A stretch of 64,000 nucleotides of DNA from Paraburkholderia podalyriae (lineage in GTDB: Bacteria; Pseudomonadota; Gammaproteobacteria; Burkholderiales; Burkholderiaceae): positions 156,269-220,268 of the forward strand of contig NZ_VZQQ01000012.1 of assembly GCF_014397785.1 (NCBI RefSeq). Direction: 5' to 3'. This document shows, piece by piece, positions 16,707-23,162 of the stretch (position 1 is the first letter of the stretch; every line of letters starts with the position of its first letter). The notes under the pieces are model-generated. The model worked only from the letters and a program-made list of their open reading frames with translations. It was not told the DNA's origin and searched no databases. The translations under genes and the position numbers were made by a program.

Positions 16707-16991
16707 CGCGCGGCCGGACCCGCTCGCCGAATCGTCGGGCGGGGAATGCCAACGGCTGTCCGAAAGGTAAGACTTTCGGATTGGCCCATCATCGTTTGGC
16801 GATAAATACGTAATAATTTCCTCAATTTTTTCGCAATAGCGCATTGCGATTAATGTGCGAATTATCCGAATTAAATCGGAGAAAACCCGCTTCCGTGAAT
16901 CTCGCAGTTTTTCTGCTAGCCTTGCGCCGACATCGATTGGCCGCCAGGTCCGCGAACACACTAACTTCTAACCGATGTGGGAATGCCTACC

Positions 16992-17909
16992 ATGCTGAAA
17001 GTCACCAAAGCCGTGTTTCCCGTAGCGGGCCTCGGGACACGATTCCTGCCGGCTACCAAAGCAAGTCCGAAGGAAATGCTGCCGATCGTCGACAAGCCGC
17101 TGATCCAGTACGCGGTCGAAGAAGCGATCGCCGCCGGCATCACCGAGATGATCTTCGTGACGGGCCGCAGCAAGCGCGCAATCGAAGATCACTTCGACAA
17201 ATCCTATGAGATCGAGTCCGAACTCGAGGCTCGCAACAAGCAGAAGCTGCTCGATCTCGTGCGCAGCATCAAGCCGGCCAATGTCGACTGCTTTTATGTG
17301 CGCCAGGCCGAAGCGCTCGGGCTCGGTCATGCGGTGCTGTGCGCCGAAAAACTCGTGGGCGACAGCCCGTTCGCGGTGATTCTCGCCGACGACCTGCTGC
17401 ATAGCACGAAGCCCGTGATGAGCCAGCTCGTCGATACGTTCAATCACTATCACAGCTCGGTGATCGGCGTCGAAACGATCGCGCGCGAGGACAGCCGCTC
17501 ATACGGCGTCGTCGACGGTCGCGAGTGGGAAGACAACGTGATCAAGCTGTCGGGCATCGTCGAGAAGCCCGCGCCGGACCAGGCGCCGTCGAACCTCGGC
17601 GTGGTGGGCCGCTACGTGCTGATGCCTACGATCTTCAAGCACATCCGCGCGCTGAAGCCGGGCGCGGGCGGCGAGCTGCAACTGACCGACGCGGTGCAGT
17701 CGCTGCTGACCGAAGAGCAGGTGCTCGCGTACCGCTACTTCGGCACGCGCTTCGATTGCGGCAGCAAGCTCGGCTATCTGAAGGCGACCGTCGAATTCGC
17801 GCTGCGCCATCCCGAGGTGAAGGCTGAATTCGAAGCGTATCTGCAGGCCTATATGCAGAACGAAGCGTCAGGTGGCGAGGCGGCGCAATTGACGGCCGAA
17901 GCCGCGTGA
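16992..17909 (+). CDS. galU: UTP--glucose-1-phosphate uridylyltransferase
   Basis: 305 residues from ATG 16992 (GGGAA eight bases upstream); two earlier in-frame starts would add only 3-5 residues. The nucleotidyltransferase signature is complete: AVFPVAGLGTRFLPATKASPKEMLP, VDKPLIQYAVEEA, GLGHAV, and the FDCGSKLGYLKA region near the C-terminus. It makes UDP-glucose for exopolysaccharide, LPS core and other glucosylations. Its position at the end of the gmd/flippase/glycosyltransferase locus corresponds to bceT of the cepacian cluster. Transcription ends at the strong hairpin shared with glcB. Confidence 0.95.
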   Translation: MLKVTKAVFPVAGLGTRFLPATKASPKEMLPIVDKPLIQYAVEEAIAAGITEMIFVTGRSKRAIEDHFDKSYEIESELEARNKQKLLDLVRSIKPANVDCFYVRQAEALGLGHAVLCAEKLVGDSPFAVILADDLLHSTKPVMSQLVDTFNHYHSSVIGVETIAREDSRSYGVVDGREWEDNVIKLSGIVEKPAPDQAPSNLGVVGRYVLMPTIFKHIRALKPGAGGELQLTDAVQSLLTEEQVLAYRYFGTRFDCGSKLGYLKATVEFALRHPEVKAEFEAYLQAYMQNEASGGEAAQLTAEAA

Positions 17910-17932
17910 CGTGACGTGTCCTGGAAGGAAAA

Positions 17933-17962
17933 ACGGGCGCCGCATTGTTGTGCGGCGCCCGT
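17933..17962. terminator. Bidirectional terminator between galU and glcB
   Basis: A perfect 12-bp stem (ACGGGCGCCGCA with TGCGGCGCCCGT) and a 6-nt loop. On the minus strand it is followed by five T, on the plus strand by a weaker T-rich stretch, so it serves the two convergent genes. Confidence 0.9.
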
Positions 17963-17983
17963 TGTCGTTTCGGCCGGACGGCG

Positions 17984-20158
17984 TTAACGCTCGTTCTTCA
18001 CTTCAAGCCGGAACTTGTGCAGCAACGGCTCGGTATATCCGCTCGGCTGCTGGCGGCCCTCGAAGACCAGCGCCTGCGCGGCCTTGAAGGCGATCGTGTC
18101 GAAGCCCGGCGCCATCGGCTGATACAGCGGATCACCCGCGTTCTGCGCGTCTACGACCTTGGCCATGCGCTTGAACGTCTGCTCGACGAGCTCGCGTTTG
18201 ATCACGCCGTGATACAGCCAGTTGGCGATGTGCTGGCTCGAAATACGCAGCGTTGCGCGGTCTTCCATCAGCCCGACGTCGTGAATGTCCGGCACCTTGG
18301 AGCAGCCGACGCCCTGATCGATCCAGCGCACCACGTAGCCGAGGATGCCCTGCGCGTTGTTGTCGACCTCGGCGCGGATTTCGTCGTCGTTCCACTGCGC
18401 CATGTCGACGACCGGAATCGTCAGCAGGCCGTCGAGCAGTTCGTCGCGCACCTTCGCGTAGTCGGTGCGTTCGAGCTCCTGCTGGACCGCTTGCACGTCG
18501 ATCTGGTGATAGTGCAGCGCGTGCAGCGTCGCGGCAGTCGGCGAGGGCACCCACGCGGTGTTCGCGCCGGCCTTCGGATGGCCGATCTTCTGCTCGAGCA
18601 TCGCGTGCATCAGGTCGGGCATCGCCCACATGCCCTTGCCGATCTGCGCGCGGCCGCGCAGGCCCGCGCTCAAACCGACCAGCACGTTGCTGCGCTCGTA
18701 CGACGTGATCCACTTGCTCGACTTCATGTCGCCCTTGCGCATCATCGGCCCCGCCTCCATCGCCGAGTGCATCTCGTCGCCGGTGCGGTCGAGGAAGCCC
18801 GTGTTGATGAACGCGACGCGCGCCGACGCTTCGGCGATACAGGCGAGCAGGTTCACGCTGGTGCGGCGCTCCTCGTCCATGATGCCCATCTTGATCGTGT
18901 TGCGCGGCAGCTTCAGCAGGTCTTCGACGCGCGCGAACAACTCGCTCGCGAACGCGACTTCGGCCGGCCCGTGCATCTTCGGCTTCACGATATAGATCGA
19001 GCCGGTGCGCGAGTTCAGCTTGTTGTGGCGGTCGCGCAGCGCGCACAGCGTGGTGATCACCGCATCCAGAATGCCTTCCGGAATCTCGTGGCCGTCTTTC
19101 GTCAGCACGGCTGGGTTCGTCATCAGGTGGCCGACGTTGCGGATGAACAGCAGCGAGCGGCCATGCAGCTTGACCTGCGACTTGCCGTCCGCGCTGGTGT
19201 ACTCGCGATCGGCGTTGAGCCGGCGCGTGAAGGTCTTGCCGTTCTTGGTGACCTGTTCGGTCAGGTCGCCGTTCATCAGGCCGAGCCAGTTGCGATAGAG
19301 CTGCACCTTGTCGTCGGCGTCGACGGCCGCGACCGAGTCCTCGCAATCGATGATCGTGGTGACCGCCGCTTCGACGACGATGTCCTTGACATGGGCGGCA
19401 TCGGTCTTGCCGATCGAATCGTTCGCATCGATCTGAATCTCGACATGCAGGCCGTTGTGCTTGATCAGCACCGCCGACGGCGCGCTCGCGTCGCCCTGAT
19501 AGCCGACGAACTGCGCGGGGGTCGCGAGGGCGCTGGTGCCGCTCTTCAGCGTGACGACGAGCTGGCCGTTTTCGACGCTATAGCGTGACGCGTCCACATG
19601 CGAGCCGTTCGCGAGCGGCGCGGCCTGATCGAGGAACTTGCGTGCATACGCGATCACCGCGGCGCCGCGCACCGGGTTGAAAGCCTTCTGCTTTTCCGCG
19701 CCGTCCGTTTCGGGGATCGCGTCGGTGCCGTACAGCGCGTCGTACAGGCTGCCCCAGCGCGCGTTCGCGGCGTTCAGCGCATAGCGCTGATTCGATAGCG
19801 GCACGACGAGCTGCGGGCCGGCCTGCCCGGAGATTTCGCTGTCCACGTGGTCGGTCGTGGCTTTGACGCTGGCGGGCACCGGCACGATGTAGCCGATACC
19901 TTCGAGGAACGCGCGGTACGCGCGCAGGTCGCGCACCGGGCCGGGGTTAGCCCGATGCCAGTTGTCGAGTTCGCTTTGCAGGCGGTCGCGCTCGGCGAGC
20001 AACGCACGATTTTTCGGCGCCAGCTCGTGCACGAGGGCGTCGAAACCCGACCAGAAGGCAGCGCTGTCGATTCCGCTGCCGGGCAGGGCTTCGGTTTCAA
20101 CGAACTGGTCGAGGTTGGCGGCGACCTGCAGTCCGCCGCGCGGGTTCATCTGAGTCAT
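17984..20158 (-). CDS. glcB: Malate synthase G
   Basis: About 724 residues, the normal length of the monomeric G isoform. Characteristic segments include IEDCEDSVAAVDADDK-like (TTIIDCEDSVAAVDADDK), GRSLLFIRNVGHLMTNPA, INTGFLDRTGDEMH and TAWVPSPTAATLHALHYH. It condenses glyoxylate with acetyl-CoA to malate in the glyoxylate and glycolate pathways. The ATG at 20158 is preferred because GGAG lies eight bases upstream, whereas the ATG four codons earlier has no such site. A GlcG/HbpS-like gene precedes it by 80 bp in the same direction, a common pairing. Confidence 0.95.
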   Translation of the reverse strand: MTQMNPRGGLQVAANLDQFVETEALPGSGIDSAAFWSGFDALVHELAPKNRALLAERDRLQSELDNWHRANPGPVRDLRAYRAFLEGIGYIVPVPASVKATTDHVDSEISGQAGPQLVVPLSNQRYALNAANARWGSLYDALYGTDAIPETDGAEKQKAFNPVRGAAVIAYARKFLDQAAPLANGSHVDASRYSVENGQLVVTLKSGTSALATPAQFVGYQGDASAPSAVLIKHNGLHVEIQIDANDSIGKTDAAHVKDIVVEAAVTTIIDCEDSVAAVDADDKVQLYRNWLGLMNGDLTEQVTKNGKTFTRRLNADREYTSADGKSQVKLHGRSLLFIRNVGHLMTNPAVLTKDGHEIPEGILDAVITTLCALRDRHNKLNSRTGSIYIVKPKMHGPAEVAFASELFARVEDLLKLPRNTIKMGIMDEERRTSVNLLACIAEASARVAFINTGFLDRTGDEMHSAMEAGPMMRKGDMKSSKWITSYERSNVLVGLSAGLRGRAQIGKGMWAMPDLMHAMLEQKIGHPKAGANTAWVPSPTAATLHALHYHQIDVQAVQQELERTDYAKVRDELLDGLLTIPVVDMAQWNDDEIRAEVDNNAQGILGYVVRWIDQGVGCSKVPDIHDVGLMEDRATLRISSQHIANWLYHGVIKRELVEQTFKRMAKVVDAQNAGDPLYQPMAPGFDTIAFKAAQALVFEGRQQPSGYTEPLLHKFRLEVKNER

Positions 20159-20238
20159 CGACTGCTCCATCTGTTATGGGACCGATGAGGGGGCATCGGT
20201 CCGCGTTGTGCCATGGGATTGCTTTGGCGCTCGACGCT

Positions 20239-20643
20239 CTAGACGCCGAGCGCCTGAATGCCGGCCTTCGCGATCTGCGCATCCTGCTCCGACTTGACGC
20301 CCGACACGCCGACCGCGCCAACCACCTGGCCGTCGACGATCACCGGCACGCCGCCTTCGAGCGTGCCCTGCAACGGCGCGCTGAGGAACGCGGTGCGGCC
20401 GTTGTTGATCATGTCTTCATAGACCTTGGTTTCGCGGCGGCCGAGCGCCGCGGTGCGGGCTTTCTCGGTCGCGATATACGAGGTGGACGGCGCCGCGCCA
20501 TCCAGACGCAATACCGCGAGCGGATGGCCGCCATCGTCCGCGACCACGATCGCGACAGGCCACTTGTTCTTGTCGGCTTCCGCGCGGGCGGCATCGACGA
20601 TGCGGGTCGTCTCGGTGACGGTCAACACGGGTTTGCTCAGCAT
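20239..20643 (-). CDS. GlcG/HbpS-like heme-binding family protein (DUF336)
   Basis: 134 residues. Family pattern: alternating helix and sheet with ADDGGHPLAVLRLDGA near the middle and the Gly/Pro-rich end GGVPVIVDGQVVGAVGVSG. Related proteins are GlcG of the glycolate operon and the extracellular heme sensor HbpS. No signal peptide is visible here, so it is probably cytoplasmic. It lies upstream of malate synthase G in the same orientation and may share its transcript. The biochemical role within the glc pathway is not settled. Confidence 0.8.
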   Translation of the reverse strand: MLSKPVLTVTETTRIVDAARAEADKNKWPVAIVVADDGGHPLAVLRLDGAAPSTSYIATEKARTAALGRRETKVYEDMINNGRTAFLSAPLQGTLEGGVPVIVDGQVVGAVGVSGVKSEQDAQIAKAGIQALGV

Positions 20644-20881
20644 AATGAATATCCTGTCTCGGTGATGGGAGGGGTTCTACAGCTTCTTTCAGTGACCGGT
20701 TGATGCGGCGCGCCGGCGCCTGTCTGATCCGACGATTTTACTTCCAGGCGTCCCAACGCGAAACGGCGGCTTCCCTGGTCGGCCATCACCGGTGCACGCG
20801 AAGCCAGTGCTGGAAGCGCGCACGCGGAGCGCTTTACAATCGCATCTTCACCAAAACTGCGTTCCCACGAGACCTCGGACC

Positions 20882-21763
20882 ATGCCAATCATCAGCGAAC
20901 TGTTCGTCTATCCGATCAAATCCTGCGCGGGCATCACGCTGGGCGAGGCTCGCCTGCTGGCGACGGGCGTCGAATATGACCGCAACTGGATGATCGTCGA
21001 TCCTGAAGGCGCGATGTTCACGCAGCGCGCGTATCCGCGCATGGCCTTGATCAAGGTCGAACTCGGCGAGCAGGATCTGATCGTGCGCGCGCCGGGCATG
21101 CGCGAGCTGCGCACGCCGCTCGATGCCGCGCGGCTCGCGGCCGCCCCAAGGGTCGATACCGCGGTGTGGCGCGACGCGGCCTACGGGCTCGACACCGGCG
21201 AACAAACGGCGGCCTGGTTCACGGAGTTCCTCGGTCTGCCCGCGCGCTTGCTGCGCTTCGATCCCGAGCGCGAACGCATCGTCGATCCCGACTATACGGA
21301 CAGCACCGGCGGCGCCACGACCTTTTTTGCGGATGGCTTTCCGCTGCTGGTGGTCGGCCAGGCGTCGCTCGACGATCTGAACGCGCGCCTGAACGGTAAA
21401 GGCGCGCCGTCGATCGGAATCGATCGCTTTCGGCCCAATATCGTGCTCAGCGGCCTCGATGCCTATGAAGAGGACTATGTCGAGACGCTCGCGGTCGACG
21501 CGAATGCGGACTCGAGCGCGCGCGTCGAGTTGCGTCTCGTCAAGCTATGCTCGCGCTGCCCGATGCCGACCATCGATCAGGCGCGCGGCGCACCCGATCC
21601 CGATTGGCCGAACGAGCCGACCGACACGATGCTCGGTTACCGCGTGAGCGAGCGCTTCGACGGCGCGGTCACGTTCGGCAACAACGCGCTGGTCGCGAGC
21701 GGGGCGGGGGCATGGCTGCGGGTCGGGCAGCAGGTCGATGCGGAGTTGGGGTTCGGCGACTAA
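20882..21763 (+). CDS. MOSC domain protein, YcbX-like
   Basis: 293 residues from ATG 20882; upstream in-frame codons are outside the domain. The N-terminal MOSC beta-barrel (about 1-115; ELFVYPIKSCAG) is followed by the MOSC domain (about 120-290) with FRPNIVLSGLDAYEEDYVET and the conserved cysteine of KLCSRCPMPTIDQ, which is the expected molybdenum-sulfur carrier position. YcbX-type enzymes reduce N-hydroxylated compounds with molybdenum cofactor. It is convergent with cobA, with only 5 bp between the stops. Confidence 0.88.
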   Translation: MPIISELFVYPIKSCAGITLGEARLLATGVEYDRNWMIVDPEGAMFTQRAYPRMALIKVELGEQDLIVRAPGMRELRTPLDAARLAAAPRVDTAVWRDAAYGLDTGEQTAAWFTEFLGLPARLLRFDPERERIVDPDYTDSTGGATTFFADGFPLLVVGQASLDDLNARLNGKGAPSIGIDRFRPNIVLSGLDAYEEDYVETLAVDANADSSARVELRLVKLCSRCPMPTIDQARGAPDPDWPNEPTDTMLGYRVSERFDGAVTFGNNALVASGAGAWLRVGQQVDAELGFGD

Positions 21764-21768
21764 GCCTG

Positions 21769-22569
21769 TCAGGCCGCCCGCACGATGACTGACGCGGGCA
21801 GCGTTTGCCCACCGCCTTCGCCGCGACGTTCGCGTTCCCAGCAGGGCGCCTCGGCGCTCTCGCCGACTGCGTTTCCCACCAGAATCACCGCCGGACTGCC
21901 GAAGCCCGCGCCGAGCGCATCGGCGGCAAGCCGATCGAGCCGCGTCAACAGGCGCCGCTCGTCGATGCCGCCGGCCCATTGCACGACCGCGGCCGGCGTT
22001 TCGGCCGGCAGGTGCGCGAGCAACGCGGCGGCGATGCTGTCGATACGCCGCATTCCCATGTAGATCGCGAGCGTCGTGCGCGTCGCGGCGAGCGCGGCCC
22101 AGTCCGGCTCGCCGTGATCTTCGGTGTGCGCGGTGACGAAGCTCACGCCGTGGCAATGCCGCCGATGCGTGAGCGACATGCCAAGCCCCGCCGCAGCGGC
22201 GAAGCCCGACGAGATGCCGTTGACGATCTCGACCGCGAGGCCTGCGTCGCGCAGCATCGCGAGCTCCTCGCCCGCGCGCCCGAACAGCAGCGCTTCGCCG
22301 CCTTTGACGCGCACCACGTGCAAACCCTTCAGCGCATAGCGCCGCATCAGTCGCTCGATGAACGCCTGCGGCGTCGAGCGGCAGCCGCCGCGTTTGCCGA
22401 CCCGAATCACGCGGGCCTGCGGCGCGAGCGTCACGATGTCGGGATTCGCGAGGTCGTCGAGCAGCACGACGTCGGCGGCGGCAAGCGCCTTGACGGCCTT
22501 CAGGGTCAGCAAGTCGAGGTCGCCCGGGCCCGCGCTCAGCAGCGTGACCTTGCCGGTGTCGGTATTCAT
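21769..22569 (-). CDS. cobA: Uroporphyrinogen-III C-methyltransferase (siroheme branch)
   Basis: 266 residues from ATG 22569 (AAGGACACC upstream). SUMT family marks: VTLLSAGPGDLDLLTLKA, VIRVGKRGG, VRVKGGEALLFGRAGEE and the NGISSGFAAAAGLGMSLTHR block. It methylates uroporphyrinogen III twice with SAM to give precorrin-2, the precursor of siroheme. Two motif positions deviate (GGDPF-type is GGEAL; TGH-type is TAH), a mild divergence. It diverges from nirB, whose siroheme it would supply, and its leader carries the same ANTAR-type hairpin/terminator design as nirB, suggesting joint induction. Confidence 0.92.
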   Translation of the reverse strand: MNTDTGKVTLLSAGPGDLDLLTLKAVKALAAADVVLLDDLANPDIVTLAPQARVIRVGKRGGCRSTPQAFIERLMRRYALKGLHVVRVKGGEALLFGRAGEELAMLRDAGLAVEIVNGISSGFAAAAGLGMSLTHRRHCHGVSFVTAHTEDHGEPDWAALAATRTTLAIYMGMRRIDSIAAALLAHLPAETPAAVVQWAGGIDERRLLTRLDRLAADALGAGFGSPAVILVGNAVGESAEAPCWERERRGEGGGQTLPASVIVRAA

Positions 22570-22613
22570 GTTGGTGTCCTTATGCCGTTGGTTTCTGTTG
22601 GCCCGAAACGAAA

Positions 22614-22750
22614 ACGGCGCCCGCCCGTGAAGATCACGAGGGGACGCCGTTGTCCATTGCATTGCCTGTCGACGGTTGAGTCCGCGCGTCGCGACGACGT
22701 TGCCGCGATGACGTTGCGCAAGAGCCATGCAAGGACCACGCCATCGGTCC
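22614..22750 (-). promoter_or_regulatory. Putative ANTAR-responsive leader with attenuator in front of cobA
   Basis: Reading the minus strand: hairpin P1 at 22750-22733 has arms GGACCG/TGGTCC and hexaloop ATGGCG; hairpin P2 at 22655-22642 has arms GGAC/GTCC and hexaloop AACGGC. Both loops have A at position 1 and G at position 4, the recognition rule for ANTAR antiterminators such as NasR. The 3' side of P2 is also the 5' arm of a terminator (ACGGCGTCC at 22650-22642 pairing with GGGCGCCGT at 22622-22614, one G-U pair) followed by TTTTCGTTT. P2 and terminator exclude each other. A sigma-54-like TGGCA-N5-TTGC element (22775-22762, spacing one base short) would place the start near P1. Confidence 0.7.
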
Positions 22751-22834
22751 GATCAAGGCGCGCAAGCCGTTGCCACACGTTGCGATTCACGCGGAAAACA
22801 TGACGGCGATCGCACGCCCGTGCGCGTTCATTTC

Positions 22835-22870
22835 GCACGTCGACAGTGCTGCGTCGCACCATCCCTGTGC
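22835..22870. promoter_or_regulatory. Two phased NtrC-like enhancer sites
   Basis: GCACGTCGACAGTGC (22835-22849) and GCACCATCCCTGTGC (22856-22870) both fit GCAC-N7-GTGC, the core of the NtrC operator. They are 21 bp apart (two helical turns) and centred about 156 and 135 bp upstream of the predicted sigma-54 start of nirB, a usual enhancer distance. They also lie about 90-115 bp upstream of the cobA leader on the other strand. Confidence 0.6.
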
Positions 22871-22971
22871 TTTGCCGCATCAAAACGCGTCGCGCGGGAG
22901 GTGCGGTCCGAGGCCGCGCGAGATGCCGCAAACGCCCGCCACACGGCGCTTTGCCGCGCATTTATCCGAAT

Positions 22972-22986
22972 TGGCACAGCCTTTGC
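22972..22986 (+). promoter_or_regulatory. Sigma-54 (-24/-12) promoter of the nirBD-nasA operon
   Basis: TGGCACAGCCTTTGC matches the consensus TGGCAC-N5-TTGC with exact GG-N10-GC spacing. The predicted start near 22998 lies about 165 bp before the nirB ATG, leaving room for the structured leader. Confidence 0.85.
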
Positions 22987-23001
22987 GATAAGCGTTGCCA
23001 T

Positions 23002-23118
23002 CGGACCAACGTGGGTTCGTCGCGCATGCAGCACAACCGCACGCGCTCCGCAGCACCGAACAGGACAACGGCGTCCCCCGGATTCAGCCCTCGGCTGGGT
23101 TCGCGGGACGCCGTTTTT
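23002..23118 (+). promoter_or_regulatory. Putative ANTAR-responsive leader with attenuator in front of nirB
   Basis: P1: CGGACC/GGTTCG stem (23002-23019, one G-U pair) with hexaloop AACGTG. P2: GGAC/GTCC stem (23063-23076) with hexaloop AACGGC. Both loops carry A1 and G4. A 10-bp terminator stem, ACGGCGTCCC (23068-23077) with GGGACGCCGT (23105-23114), is followed by a TTTTATTT tract; its 5' arm overlaps P2, so binding that stabilises P2 would prevent termination. This is the mechanism described for ANTAR proteins NasR/NasT on nitrate assimilation operons. No ANTAR regulator gene lies in the window. Confidence 0.82.
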
Positions 23119-23162
23119 ATTTCCGCAACCGCTTTCGCCAGACACCAGAGGACAGCGCGCTC

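Noticed and set aside
16760..16779. CCGAAAG-N6-CTTTCGG hairpin between the 47-residue peptide gene and galU as a terminator or riboswitch
   Set aside because: No T-run and no further conserved elements; it may be a chance palindrome.
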